A DNA stretch of 64,000 nt from Comamonas sp. B21-038 (GTDB taxonomy: Bacteria; Pseudomonadota; Gammaproteobacteria; Burkholderiales; Burkholderiaceae_C). Positions 8,584-17,157 of the stretch are shown here, one piece after another (position 1 is the first letter of the stretch; every line of letters begins with the position of its first letter). A model generated the notes under the pieces. That model did not search any database, was not told the origin of the DNA, and worked only from the letters and a program-made list of their open reading frames with translations. Position numbers and translations under genes: made by a program. Location: positions 372,001 through 436,000 of the forward strand of contig NZ_CP092462.1 of assembly GCF_022387135.1 (NCBI RefSeq). Direction: 5' to 3'.

Positions 8584-9516
8584 ATGACCGCTCTCGTTAT
8601 TGCAGAACACGACAACCAAACGATCAAGACCGCCACGCTCAACACCGTCACCGCAGCGCTGGCTTGCGGCGGCGATGTGCATGTGCTCGTCGCTGGCGAA
8701 GGCGCAGCAGCTGCAGCCCAAGCTGCTGCGCAGATCGCAGGCGTAGCCAAAGTCATCCTGGCCGAAGGCCCGGCGCTCAAGGATGGCCTGGCTGAAAACC
8801 TGGCCGCGCAAGTGCTGGCCCTTGCCGGCAACTACAGCCACATCCTGGCGCCCGCCACCGCCTCGGGCAAGAACGTCGCCCCGCGCGTGGCCGCCAAGCT
8901 CGACGTCGCCCAGATCAGCGACATCACCAAGGTGGTGAGCGCCGACACGTTCGAGCGCCCCATCTACGCGGGCAACGCCATTGCCACCGTGCAATCGATC
9001 GATGCCACCAAGGTCATCACCGTGCGCGGCACCGGCTTTGATGCCGCCGCGGCCACCGGTGGCTCGGCCACGGTCGAGAACGCCGCAGCGGTTGAGGGCA
9101 GCGGCAAGAGCAGCTTTGTGGGCCGCGAAGTGACCAAGAACGACCGCCCGGAGCTGACGGCCGCCAAGATCATCGTCTCCGGTGGCCGCGCGCTGGGCAG
9201 CGCCGAGAAGTTCAGCGAAGTGATGACGCCGCTGGCCGACAAGCTGGGCGCGGCCATTGGTGCCAGCCGCGCCGCGGTGGATGCGGGCTACGCGCCCAAC
9301 GACCTGCAAGTGGGCCAGACCGGCAAGATCGTCGCGCCCCAGCTGTATGTGGCAGCGGGCATCTCGGGCGCCATCCAGCACTTGGCGGGCATGAAGGACT
9401 CCAAGGTGATCGTGGCGATCAACAAGGACGAAGAAGCGCCGATCTTCAGCGTGGCGGACTACGGCCTGGTGGCTGACCTGTTCGACGCCGTGCCCGAGAT
9501 GGCCAGCAAGCTGTAA
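8584..9516 (+). CDS. etfA: Electron transfer flavoprotein alpha subunit
   Basis: A 310-residue EtfA with the N-terminal alpha/beta domain and the C-terminal FAD-binding domain. The latter shows [33 protein letters not shown] and [12 protein letters not shown], then [18 protein letters not shown] precedes the ATG. It follows etfB by 27 bp and is closed by a strong intrinsic terminator, so etfBA is the end of the transcription unit. It is the FAD-carrying partner of EtfB and the electron acceptor for the two acyl-CoA dehydrogenases upstream. Confidence 0.97.
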   Translation: MTALVIAEHDNQTIKTATLNTVTAALACGGDVHVLVAGEGAAAAAQAAAQIAGVAKVILAEGPALKDGLAENLAAQVLALAGNYSHILAPATASGKNVAPRVAAKLDVAQISDITKVVSADTFERPIYAGNAIATVQSIDATKVITVRGTGFDAAAATGGSATVENAAAVEGSGKSSFVGREVTKNDRPELTAAKIIVSGGRALGSAEKFSEVMTPLADKLGAAIGASRAAVDAGYAPNDLQVGQTGKIVAPQLYVAAGISGAIQHLAGMKDSKVIVAINKDEEAPIFSVADYGLVADLFDAVPEMASKL

Positions 9517-9534
9517 GCGCTGACCCACCCTTGC

Positions 9535-9563
9535 AAAAAACGCGGCCCAGGCCGCGTTTTTTT
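9535..9563 (+). terminator. Intrinsic terminator of the etf transcription unit
   Basis: CGCGGCC (9541-9547) and GGCCGCG (9550-9556) form a tight stem flanked by A6 and T7. It works best for the plus strand behind etfA and is symmetric enough to act in both directions. Confidence 0.88.
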
Positions 9564-9657
9564 ATGCCTGCCCGAAGCGGCGGTTATTTGGTTGTTTATG
9601 CAACCGAATCCGGTATAGGTGTTTGCACCAGTGTCCCCGCGCTGAGACGGGCGAGTT

Positions 9658-9686
9658 TTGATTATTGAGCTTGCTGCATTAATTAT
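9658..9686 (+). promoter_or_regulatory. Candidate sigma-70 promoter P1 for livH
   Basis: TTGATT (9658-9663), a 17-bp spacer, then AATTAT (9681-9686); each hexamer matches four of six consensus bases. It lies about 260 bp upstream of livH. Confidence 0.3.
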
Positions 9687-9806
9687 TAGAAACGCGTGGC
9701 CATTCGTTGAATCGATACCTAGTAAATTCCCTAGGTGTCGACGATGGCCTCCCCCGTATTCATGCGATTTGCGCATAGGTCCCTAGGGAAAGCGCTAGAG
9801 CGATAG

Positions 9807-9836
9807 TCGCCAAAAAACCGAAGGGGCGTCTATAAA
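9807..9836 (+). promoter_or_regulatory. Candidate sigma-70 promoter P2 for livH
   Basis: TCGCCA (9807-9812), an 18-bp spacer and TATAAA (9831-9836). It lies 18 bp downstream of the CCTAGG palindrome, which could serve as an operator or activator site. Confidence 0.3.
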
Positions 9837-9948
9837 ATTGTTTCGATCCGCATAAAACTGTTATCGCGGTTAGAGGCGGCTGCATCTCGGGACACCCCTG
9901 TTTCATGCAGTTTTCGCTGTAGTGGTTCCAAGCTGAAGGGTTGGTTGT

Positions 9949-10878
9949 ATGGATATTTTGCTGCAGCAGATCATCAATGGTCTGGTATTGGGCAGCATGT
10001 ACGCTTTGATAGCCTTGGGCTACACCATGGTGTACGGCATTATTCAATTGATTAACTTCGCGCACGGCGAAGTGCTGATGATCGGGGTGCTGACCAGCTG
10101 GAGCATCATCGGCGTGATGCAGGAGGCCATGCCGGGAACGCCGGGCTGGGTCATCTTGCTGATCGCAACGCTGATTGCCTGTGTGGTGGCGGCGGTGCTC
10201 AATTTCACGATCGAGAAGCTGGCCTACCGGCCGCTGCGCAACAGCCCGCGTCTGGCGCCGCTGATCACCGCGATCGGCATGTCGATCTTGCTGCAGACCC
10301 TGGCCATGATCATCTGGAAGCCCAACTACAAGCCGTACCCGACCCTGCTGCCAATGGAGCCGTTTGACCTGGCCGGCGCGGTGATCACGCCGACGCAGAT
10401 CCTGGTGCTGGGCGTGACGGCCGTGGTGCTGGCGGTACTGATGTACCTGGTGAACTACACCCGCCTGGGCCGCGCAATGCGGGCAACGGCGGAGAACCCC
10501 CGCGTGGCGGCGCTGATGGGCATCAAGCCCGACATGGTGATCTCGGCCACCTTTGTCATCGGTGCGGTGCTGGCGGCGATTGCCGGCGTGCTCTGGGCGT
10601 CGAACTACGGCACGGCGCAGCACACGATGGGTTTCCTGCCCGGCCTCAAGGCCTTTATCGCTGCGGTGTTTGGCGGCATCGGCAACCTGGCGGGCGCCGT
10701 GGTGGGCGCGATGATCCTGGGCCTGGTGGAAGCCATCGGTGCGGGCTACATCGGCCAGCTCACCGGCGGTGTGCTGGGCAGCCAGTATGTCGACATTTTC
10801 TCGTTCATCGTGCTGATCATCGTGCTGACCTTGCGCCCCTCGGGCCTGCTGGGTGAGCGGGTGGCCGATCGGGCTTAA
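9949..10878 (+). CDS. livH: Branched-chain amino acid ABC transporter permease LivH
   Basis: A 309-residue inner-membrane permease with about eight hydrophobic helices. It begins MDILLQQIINGLVLGSMYAL, the usual LivH N-terminus, followed by YGIIQLINFAHGE. The conserved loop RAMRATAENPRVAALMGI near residues 173-190 contacts the ATPase. It starts the livHMGF cluster and lies 12 bp from livM. The substrate is presumably branched-chain or other hydrophobic amino acids, or amides. The binding protein that defines specificity is not in the window. Confidence 0.95.
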   Translation: MDILLQQIINGLVLGSMYALIALGYTMVYGIIQLINFAHGEVLMIGVLTSWSIIGVMQEAMPGTPGWVILLIATLIACVVAAVLNFTIEKLAYRPLRNSPRLAPLITAIGMSILLQTLAMIIWKPNYKPYPTLLPMEPFDLAGAVITPTQILVLGVTAVVLAVLMYLVNYTRLGRAMRATAENPRVAALMGIKPDMVISATFVIGAVLAAIAGVLWASNYGTAQHTMGFLPGLKAFIAAVFGGIGNLAGAVVGAMILGLVEAIGAGYIGQLTGGVLGSQYVDIFSFIVLIIVLTLRPSGLLGERVADRA

Positions 10879-10890
10879 GGGGAACACTGC

Positions 10891-11967
10891 ATGAAGAACA
10901 ACAAAGCACAATGGATTGTCGGCGCGATTGCGCTGCTGGTACTGCCGCTGATCCTGCAGTCCTTCGGAAACGCCTGGGTGCGCATTGCCGACCTGGCGCT
11001 GCTCTACGTGATGCTGGCGCTGGGCCTGAACATCGTCGTGGGCTTTGCCGGCCTGCTGGACCTGGGCTATGTGGCCTTCTACGCCGTGGGTGCCTACATG
11101 CTGGGCCTGATGGCGTCGCCGCACCTGGCCGAGACCTTTGAAGGCTTCAAGGCCATGTTCCCCAATGGCCTGCACACGTCCATCTGGCTGGTGATACCGC
11201 TGGCCGCGTTGCTGGCGGCGGTCGCGGGGATGATTCTGGGCTTCCCGGTACTCAAGCTGCGCGGGGACTACCTGGCCATTGTGACCCTGGGTTTTGGCGA
11301 GATCATCCGCATCTTCATGCTGAACCTGGACCAGCCCGTCAACATCACCAACGGACCCAAGGGTCTGGGCCAGATCGATTCGATCAAGATCCTCGGCTTT
11401 GACTTTGCCAAGCCGCTGGAGATCGGCAGCTACACGGTCTCCTCGGTCACCTTGTACTACTACCTGTTCCTGCTGCTGGTCGTGGCCAGCGTGGTGATCT
11501 GCTACCGCCTGCAGGATTCGCGCATTGGCCGCGCCTGGATGGCCATCCGTGAGGACGAGATTGCCGCCAAGGCGATGGGCATCAACACCCGCAATCTGAA
11601 GCTGATGGCCTTTGGCATGGGCGCGACATTTGGTGGTGTGTCCGGCGCGATGTTTGCGGGCTTTCAGGGCTTTGTCTCGCCCGAATCGTTCAGCCTGATG
11701 GAGTCGATCATGATCGTCGCCATGGTGGTGCTGGGTGGGCTGGGCCACATCCCCGGTGTCATTCTGGGTGCCGTGCTGCTGTCGGCGCTGCCCGAGGTAC
11801 TGCGCTATGTGGCCGGCCCGCTGCAGCAGATGACCGACGGCCGCCTGGATGCGTCCATCCTGCGCCAGCTGCTGATTGCCGTGGCGATGATCGTGGTGAT
11901 GCTGCTGCGCCCACGCGGCCTGTGGCCCGCACCCGAGCATGGCAAGAGCGCGATCCAGAAGGACTGA
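10891..11967 (+). CDS. livM: Branched-chain amino acid ABC transporter permease LivM
   Basis: A 358-residue inner-membrane permease with the LivM signature segments LNIVVGFAGLLDLGYVAFYA (residues 46-65), LRGDYLAIVTLGFGEIIRI and the coupling-loop sequence AWMAIREDEIAAKAMGI. AGGGGAA precedes the ATG. It forms the translocation pore with LivH and is energised by LivG and LivF. It ends 15 bp before livG in the same operon. Confidence 0.95.
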   Translation: MKNNKAQWIVGAIALLVLPLILQSFGNAWVRIADLALLYVMLALGLNIVVGFAGLLDLGYVAFYAVGAYMLGLMASPHLAETFEGFKAMFPNGLHTSIWLVIPLAALLAAVAGMILGFPVLKLRGDYLAIVTLGFGEIIRIFMLNLDQPVNITNGPKGLGQIDSIKILGFDFAKPLEIGSYTVSSVTLYYYLFLLLVVASVVICYRLQDSRIGRAWMAIREDEIAAKAMGINTRNLKLMAFGMGATFGGVSGAMFAGFQGFVSPESFSLMESIMIVAMVVLGGLGHIPGVILGAVLLSALPEVLRYVAGPLQQMTDGRLDASILRQLLIAVAMIVVMLLRPRGLWPAPEHGKSAIQKD

Positions 11968-11982
11968 GCAGGAGAGACGAGC

Positions 11983-12762
11983 ATGACGAACACACAAGCT
12001 CCTGCACTGAAGGTGGCAGGTATTTCCAAACGCTTTGGCGGTTTGCAGGCCCTCTCGGATGTGGGTCTGACCATCGAGCGCGGCCAGGTCTATGGGCTGA
12101 TCGGCCCCAATGGCGCGGGCAAGACGACATTCTTCAATGTGATCACCGGGCTGTACACACCGGACAGCGGCAGCTTCGAGCTGGCAGGCAAGCCCTACGA
12201 GCCCAAGGCCGTGCACCTGGTGGCCAAGGCCGGCATTGCGCGCACGTTCCAGAACATCCGGCTGTTTTCCGACATGACGGCACTGGAGAACGTGATGGTA
12301 GGCCGCCATGTGCGCAGCCATTCGGGTCTGCTGGGAGCGATCTTTCGCACACCGGGTTTCAAGGCCGAGGAGCGGGCGATTGCAGAGCGCGCCCGCGAGC
12401 TGCTGGCCTATGTGGGCATCGAGCGCTATGCCGATTACAAGGCGCGCACGCTGTCGTATGGCGACCAGCGCCGCCTGGAGATTGCCCGCGCGCTGGCCAC
12501 CGACCCGCAGCTGATTGCGCTCGACGAGCCCGCCGCCGGCATGAATGCGACCGAAAAGGTGCAGCTGCGCGAGCTGATCGACCGCATCCGCAACGACAAC
12601 CGCACGATCTTGCTGATCGAGCACGATGTGAAGCTGGTGATGGGCCTGTGCGACCGGGTGACGGTGCTCGACTACGGCAAGCGGCTGGCCGAGGGCTCGC
12701 CGGCCGAGGTGCAGAAAGACGAAAAAGTGATTGAGGCCTATCTGGGCACCGGAGGACACTGA
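11983..12762 (+). CDS. livG: Branched-chain amino acid ABC transporter ATP-binding protein LivG
   Basis: A 259-residue cytoplasmic ATPase. Walker A GPNGAGKTT is near residues 44-52, the signature-like segment LSYGDQRRLEIARAL near 160, Walker B LIALDEPAAGMN follows, and the H-loop is IEHDVKLV. The C-terminal LAEGSPAEVQ tail is typical of LivG. It hydrolyses ATP together with LivF to drive LivHM. It ends 2 bp before livF. Confidence 0.95.
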   Translation: MTNTQAPALKVAGISKRFGGLQALSDVGLTIERGQVYGLIGPNGAGKTTFFNVITGLYTPDSGSFELAGKPYEPKAVHLVAKAGIARTFQNIRLFSDMTALENVMVGRHVRSHSGLLGAIFRTPGFKAEERAIAERARELLAYVGIERYADYKARTLSYGDQRRLEIARALATDPQLIALDEPAAGMNATEKVQLRELIDRIRNDNRTILLIEHDVKLVMGLCDRVTVLDYGKRLAEGSPAEVQKDEKVIEAYLGTGGH

Positions 12763-12764
12763 GC

Positions 12765-13496
12765 ATGGTTGACAAGACATCCAACCCCGTACTGCTGAAG
12801 GTGCGTGGGCTGAAAGTGGCCTATGGAGGCATTCAGGCCGTCAAGGGCGTCGATTTCGAGGTGCATGAGGGCGAGCTGGTGTCCCTGATCGGCTCCAACG
12901 GCGCGGGCAAGACCACGACGATGAAGGCGGCGACGGCCACACAGGCGATCAATGACGGGCAGATCGAGTTTCTGGGCGAGAACCTCAAGGGCCGGGGCGC
13001 CTGGGACCTGGTGGCCAAGGGCCTGGTGATGGTGCCCGAAGGACGGGGCGTCTTCACGCGCCAGACCATCACCGACAACCTGATGCTGGGCGCCTATCTG
13101 CGCAAGGACAAGGCAGGCATCCAGGCCGACATCGAGAAGATGTTCAACATCTTCCCGCGTCTGCGCGAGCGCAAGGACCAGCTGGCCGGCACCATGTCCG
13201 GCGGTGAGCAGCAGATGCTGGCGATGGCGCGCGCGCTGATGGCGCAGCCCAAGCTGCTGCTGCTCGATGAGCCGTCGATGGGGCTGTCGCCGATCATGGT
13301 AGACAAGATCTTCGAGGTGGTGCGCGATGTCTATGCGATGGGCGTGACCATCGTGCTGGTCGAGCAGAACGCCAGCCGTGCGCTGGCCATTGCCGACCGG
13401 GGCTATGTGATGGAGTCGGGCATCATCACGATGACCGGCCCGGGCCAGCAGCTGCTGGCCGACCCCAAGGTGCGCGCCGCCTACCTGGGCGAATAG
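12765..13496 (+). CDS. livF: Branched-chain amino acid ABC transporter ATP-binding protein LivF
   Basis: A 243-residue ATPase with Walker A GSNGAGKTTT (near residue 43), signature MSGGEQQMLAMARAL, Walker B LLLLDEPSMGLSP and the switch VEQNAS, all typical of LivF. Its ribosome binding site GGAGGA lies inside the end of livG, so translation is probably coupled. It is the last gene of the operon and is followed by an intrinsic terminator. Confidence 0.95.
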   Translation: MVDKTSNPVLLKVRGLKVAYGGIQAVKGVDFEVHEGELVSLIGSNGAGKTTTMKAATATQAINDGQIEFLGENLKGRGAWDLVAKGLVMVPEGRGVFTRQTITDNLMLGAYLRKDKAGIQADIEKMFNIFPRLRERKDQLAGTMSGGEQQMLAMARALMAQPKLLLLDEPSMGLSPIMVDKIFEVVRDVYAMGVTIVLVEQNASRALAIADRGYVMESGIITMTGPGQQLLADPKVRAAYLGE

Positions 13497-13522
13497 CCGC
13501 CGGCCCGATCCGCGCTCCCCAC

Positions 13523-13547
13523 AGCACTGCATGCCAGTGCTTTTTTT
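13523..13547 (+). terminator. Intrinsic terminator after livF
   Basis: AGCACTG (13523-13529) and CAGTGCT (13535-13541) form a 7-bp stem with a 5-base loop, followed by a run of T. Confidence 0.82.
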
Positions 13548-13947
13548 ATCGCTGCCGCATTGGGGATACGCATCCAGCCGGCAGCCCCAGGCCGTGCGCA
13601 AGCACCGGGCGGCAAGGGCGGGGTGGCGCGTTTTGGAGGGCAGCGCCAGCGCGCCTGGTTCGCTCTGGAAAAGGTGCAAAGGGCAGGGCGCAGCCAGCGC
13701 TGTTTGAGGCACGGCGGCCTCAAGTGCGACAAAGAAATGACAATTGCATTTAAAATTGGTGAATTTTGCAGTGCAGCAATGCGCCGTGAATGACAGATTT
13801 TGCGCACGGCCAACCGCTGACACCGCTGACAATTCAAGGGGTTGCAGGGTCGTGACGGGGCCCGGGGGCCGGGCTGGCAAGCCAGTGTCCGGCCGGGAGT
13901 GCGCAGGTTCTTTTCCTTTTTTGCATTGAAACCGAATAGGTGCACCC
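13548..13947. other. 400-bp non-coding region upstream of the phosphate transport genes
   Basis: No convincing gene; short open frames here lack start signals and recognisable products. An AT-rich island at 13738-13770 holds a small dyad, AAAATT-GGTG-AATTTT (13752-13767). Two 9-bp direct repeats of CGCTGACAM lie near 13815-13832. The promoter of the downstream pair is probably here, but I cannot place it. Confidence 0.5.
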
Positions 13948-14595
13948 ATGCTCTTTGGCAAACTCTTGCCGCGCGAAGGCAATTTCTTCGAACTGTTCAA
14001 CCAGCACGCTGACCGCATCGTAGAAGCGGCCCACGCGTTTTCCCAACTGGTCGCCAATTACAACGACCCCCACCTGCGCGAAAAATACAACCAGGACGTG
14101 GACAACGCCGAGCGCGCTGCCGACCGCGTCACCCATGAGGTCAACCGCACCTTGCACAAGACCTTCATCACCCCCATCGACCGCGAGCAGATCCACTCGC
14201 TGATCAATACGATGGACGATGTGGCCGACCTGATCCAGGACTCGGCCGAGACGATGGCGCTCTACGATGTGCGCCATATGACCGAAGAAATCACCCGCCT
14301 GACGGACCTGAGCGTCAAGTGCTGCGAGCGCGTGCGTGATGCCGTCAAGATGCTCGACCGCATTGCCGATCCGGCCACCACCGAAGCGGCCATCAAGACC
14401 TGCGAAGAGATTGACCGCCTCGAGAGCGACGCCGACCGCGTGATGCGCTCGGCGATGAGCAAGCTGTTCCGCGAAGAGCCCGATGTGCGCGAGGTGATCA
14501 AGCTCAAGGCCATCTATGAGCTGCTCGAGACCATCACCGACAAGTGCGAGGATGTGGCCAACCACATCGAAGGCATCATCCTGGAAAACTCCTGA
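13948..14595 (+). CDS. Pit accessory protein, DUF47/PhoU-like (TIGR00153 family)
   Basis: A 215-residue, highly charged, all-helical protein of the DUF47 family (PhoU-like fold). Characteristic segments are NFFELFNQHADRIVEAA at the N-terminus, ITPIDREQIHSLINTMDDVADL near residue 70 (read in part) and a C-terminal DKCEDVANHIEGIILE. Family members sit directly before PiT phosphate transporter genes and are thought to modulate them. Here the pit-type gene starts 31 bp downstream, which supports that role. The protein is cytoplasmic, with no signal or membrane segment. Confidence 0.9.
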   Translation: MLFGKLLPREGNFFELFNQHADRIVEAAHAFSQLVANYNDPHLREKYNQDVDNAERAADRVTHEVNRTLHKTFITPIDREQIHSLINTMDDVADLIQDSAETMALYDVRHMTEEITRLTDLSVKCCERVRDAVKMLDRIADPATTEAAIKTCEEIDRLESDADRVMRSAMSKLFREEPDVREVIKLKAIYELLETITDKCEDVANHIEGIILENS

Positions 14596-14626
14596 TCCGT
14601 TGCAGCAAGCAGGAGACTGAACTTCC

Positions 14627-15637
14627 ATGGAACCGATGCAAACAGCCCTGTGGGTGATTGTCGTGCTGGTGGCGCTGGCCATCTTGTTCGACTTCATGAA
14701 CGGGTTTCATGACGCGGCCAACTCGATTGCGACCGTTGTCTCTACCGGCGTGCTCAAACCCACCCAGGCGGTGGTGTTTGCGGCATTTTTCAACTTTGTG
14801 GCGATCTTTGTCTTCCACCTGAGCGTGGCGGCCACCATCGGCAAGGGCATTGTTCACCCGGGCATTGTCGACACCCATGTGATCTTTGGCGCGCTGGTGG
14901 GCGCGATCGCCTGGAACCTGATCACCTGGTACTACGGCATTCCGTCCAGCTCCTCGCATGCGCTGATCGGCGGCATCGTGGGCGCGGTGATTGCAAAGGC
15001 GGGCTCCGGTGCGCTGGTGGCCAGCGGTATCTGGAAGACCGTGGCCTTCATCTTCGTGTCGCCGGTGCTGGGTTTCCTGCTGGGCTCGGTGATGATGGTG
15101 ATCGTGGCCTGGCTGTTCCGCCGCACCACGCCGGGCCGGGTCGACAAGTGGTTCCGCCGCCTGCAGCTCGTCTCTGCCGGTGCCTACAGCCTGGGGCACG
15201 GCGGCAATGATGCGCAAAAGACCATCGGCATCATCTGGCTGCTGCTGCTGTCCACGGGCTATGCCTCGCCCAACGATGCCGACCCACCGTTGTGGGCCAT
15301 CGTCTCGTGCTATGCGGCCATTGGCCTGGGCACGATGTTCGGCGGCTGGCGCATCGTCAAGACCATGGGCCAGAAGATCACCAAGCTCAAGCCCGTGGGC
15401 GGCTTCTGTGCCGAAACCGGTGGCGCGATGACCTTGTTCATTGCCACGGCACTGGGCATTCCGGTCTCGACCACGCACACCATCACCGGTGCCATCGTCG
15501 GTGTCGGCTCTACCCAGCGCATGAGCGCGGTGCGCTGGGGTGTGGCGGGCAACATCGTCTGGGCCTGGGTGCTGACCATTCCGGCCAGCGCCTTTGTAGC
15601 AGCGTTTGCTTACTGGGTAAGTTTGCAAATCTATTGA
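14627..15637 (+). CDS. PiT-family inorganic phosphate transporter
   Basis: A 336-residue inner-membrane protein of the PHO4/PiT family. It carries the two inverted-repeat signatures GFHDAANSIATVVSTGV (near residue 26) and GHGGNDAQKTIGII (near 190), plus PSSSSHALIGG and STTHTITGAIVGVG. It would import phosphate (or metal-phosphate) with protons. AGCAGGAGA precedes the ATG. It pairs with the preceding DUF47 gene and is closed by a hairpin terminator. Confidence 0.94.
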   Translation: MEPMQTALWVIVVLVALAILFDFMNGFHDAANSIATVVSTGVLKPTQAVVFAAFFNFVAIFVFHLSVAATIGKGIVHPGIVDTHVIFGALVGAIAWNLITWYYGIPSSSSHALIGGIVGAVIAKAGSGALVASGIWKTVAFIFVSPVLGFLLGSVMMVIVAWLFRRTTPGRVDKWFRRLQLVSAGAYSLGHGGNDAQKTIGIIWLLLLSTGYASPNDADPPLWAIVSCYAAIGLGTMFGGWRIVKTMGQKITKLKPVGGFCAETGGAMTLFIATALGIPVSTTHTITGAIVGVGSTQRMSAVRWGVAGNIVWAWVLTIPASAFVAAFAYWVSLQIY

Positions 15638-15663
15638 TGGCGGATGGTTGATAGCCAAAAGGC

Positions 15664-15695
15664 GGCTGGCGGATATGATCTGCCAGCCGTTTTAC
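15664..15695 (+). terminator. Terminator after the PiT gene
   Basis: GGCTGGCGGAT (15664-15674) pairs with ATCTGCCAGCC (15678-15688), with one G-T wobble and a 3-base loop, followed by GTTTTAC. The T-run is short. Confidence 0.65.
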
Positions 15696-15708
15696 TTTGG
15701 ACATCACC

Positions 15709-16638
15709 ATGGCCATGCGCGATTTGCCTTTGACTCCGTTATTTTTCCCGCTGCATCCCCTGGGCTGGGTGGCTGCCGCCATGGCCTTGCTGTGCTTGGG
15801 GGGCGTTGCGGTGGCCTGGTTGCTGGCAGGGTGGCTGGCTCAGCCACACCGCCAGCACATCGGTGCAGCGCCCCCGGAGCTACGCGCCGTAGCGGTGGAG
15901 ATCGCATCTGCAGACGGTGCGGTACGGGGCTGGTATGCCCCCGGTGAGCCCGGCCGGGGCGCCGTGCTGCTGCTGCACGGCATACGATCCGACCGCCGTG
16001 CGATGCTGCCACGGGCGCTGGCCCTGCAGCGCCTGGGCCATGGCGTATTGCTGATGGATTTGCCCGCGCATGGCGAGAGCGACGGCGGCATGCTGTCGTT
16101 CGGCCCCCGCGAGGGTCTGGGGGCTGCCCAGGCACTGACCTGGCTGCAGGAGCAACTGCCGGCCGAAAAAGTAGCGGTGATCGGCGTGTCCTTGGGTGGT
16201 GCGAGTCTGTTGATGGCCGAGCTGCCGCAATCACCCGATGCCGTGGTGCTGGAAGGCGTGTTTCCCACCCTGCGGGCGGCAGTGGACAACCGGGTGCGCG
16301 CTGTGCTGGGCCCCTTGGCGCCATTGGCGCGGATCGCCACGCCTTTGTTGCTGTGGCAGATGCCGCTGCGCCTGGGCCTGGAGCCGAATAAGCTGCGGCC
16401 CATTGACCACCTGGCGAGCTGGACCCTGCCAGTGATGGTGCTGGGCGGCACGGAAGACCGCTACACCCCGCCTGCCGAGACCCGGCAGATGGCAGAGGCT
16501 GCAAACCAGGCCAGGCGATCGCCGCAGCCGCTATGGCTGGTGCCGGGCGCAGCCCATGTGGACTTGCACCAGTTCGCGCCGCAGGCCTATGAGGAACAGG
16601 TGTTTGGCTTCTTGCAGGCGCATCTGCACACGCGCTGA
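15709..16638 (+). CDS. Alpha/beta hydrolase
   Basis: A 309-residue alpha/beta hydrolase with an N-terminal membrane segment (hydrophobic stretch near residues 20-40), so probably membrane-anchored. Visible parts of the active site are the oxyanion segment LLLHGIRSD, the nucleophile elbow GVSLGGAS, an acidic loop GGTEDRYTPP and the catalytic His in AAHVDLH. The start is uncertain: no clear ribosome binding site is seen, ATGs occur at 15709 and 15715, and a TTG at 15697 is less likely. The substrate is unknown. It converges on the TM2 gene. Confidence 0.85.
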   Translation: MAMRDLPLTPLFFPLHPLGWVAAAMALLCLGGVAVAWLLAGWLAQPHRQHIGAAPPELRAVAVEIASADGAVRGWYAPGEPGRGAVLLLHGIRSDRRAMLPRALALQRLGHGVLLMDLPAHGESDGGMLSFGPREGLGAAQALTWLQEQLPAEKVAVIGVSLGGASLLMAELPQSPDAVVLEGVFPTLRAAVDNRVRAVLGPLAPLARIATPLLLWQMPLRLGLEPNKLRPIDHLASWTLPVMVLGGTEDRYTPPAETRQMAEAANQARRSPQPLWLVPGAAHVDLHQFAPQAYEEQVFGFLQAHLHTR

Positions 16639-16660
16639 GGGCCTCGCGCCGCCCATTCCC

Positions 16661-17140
16661 TTACTGCGAGATCTTGCGCGCTTCCTCGATCTGGTACTGG
16701 AAGTAATGCTCAAAGCTGTAGGCCAGGCTGGCCATCAGGATCGTGGTGCCGATCAGCAGCGACGCCACAATGCCGAAGATCGTCAGCCAGCGGGTGCGGC
16801 CGGGCAGTGCGTCTTCGGGCAGCCCGGGGTTGTGGCGTGCGTTCCACTTCTCGGGCGCCATCAGCCCGTAGATGATGGCCACCAGCGCGCAGGCCGCAAT
16901 GGTGAAGCCCAGCAGCGGCACCAGCAGCCAGCTGACCTGGTCGTCAATGCCATGGCTGGCAATGCGCTCCATGCCATACAGGCCCAGCGCGGTAGGAATG
17001 GGCAGCATCCAGCCGATCATGTCACCCAGGCCATACAGGTAGAAGCGGTGCAGGCCCAGCGGCCCCCCCAGAAAAGCCAGCCAGGTGGCCAAGGTCTTGC
17101 TCTTGCTGCGCGGCATTGCGTGGGTGAGGGGCTGGCTCAT
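16661..17140 (-). CDS. TM2 domain-containing membrane protein
   Basis: A 159-residue protein. After a short basic N-terminus (PRSKSK) it has the TM2 motif, FLGGPLGLHRFYLYGLGDMIG, read here as GGPLGLHRFYL plus a second helix. Two further hydrophobic segments follow (LVPLLGFTIAACALVAIIYG and IFGIVASLLIGTTILMASLA). TM2 proteins are small membrane proteins of unknown biochemical role. It starts 17 bp downstream of the acetyltransferase gene and is probably co-transcribed with it. Confidence 0.82.
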   Translation of the reverse strand: MSQPLTHAMPRSKSKTLATWLAFLGGPLGLHRFYLYGLGDMIGWMLPIPTALGLYGMERIASHGIDDQVSWLLVPLLGFTIAACALVAIIYGLMAPEKWNARHNPGLPEDALPGRTRWLTIFGIVASLLIGTTILMASLAYSFEHYFQYQIEEARKISQ

Positions 17141-17157
17141 AAGGCGGGTAGGGTGGG

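Larger units (their letters stand above)
9564..9948. other. 385-bp non-coding region upstream of livH
   Basis: No convincing gene. The stretch is clearly AT-richer than its surroundings. It holds two candidate promoters (9658-9686 and 9807-9836). It also holds two CCTAGG-centred motifs, at 9728-9734 and 9780-9789; the latter is the palindrome TCCCTAGGGA. It is the likely regulatory region of the liv operon. Confidence 0.6.

Noticed and set aside
9760-12780. A 1006-codon open frame on the minus strand opposite livHMGF
   Set aside because: It runs antisense to four well-conserved genes, is rich in His, Gln and Arg with no domain, and is a normal result of high GC at third positions.
13815-13832. 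Possible Pho box made of CGCTGACA repeats
   Set aside because: The repeats are 9 bp apart instead of the 11-bp period of PhoB sites, and CTGACA differs from CTGTCA.
13560-13929. Two overlapping short frames upstream of the phosphate transport genes
   Set aside because: No ribosome binding sites and no protein-like composition; the region looks regulatory.
15697-15708. TTG start extending the alpha/beta hydrolase by four codons
   Set aside because: ATG codons at 15709 and 15715 are closer to the expected N-terminus and no ribosome binding site favours TTG.
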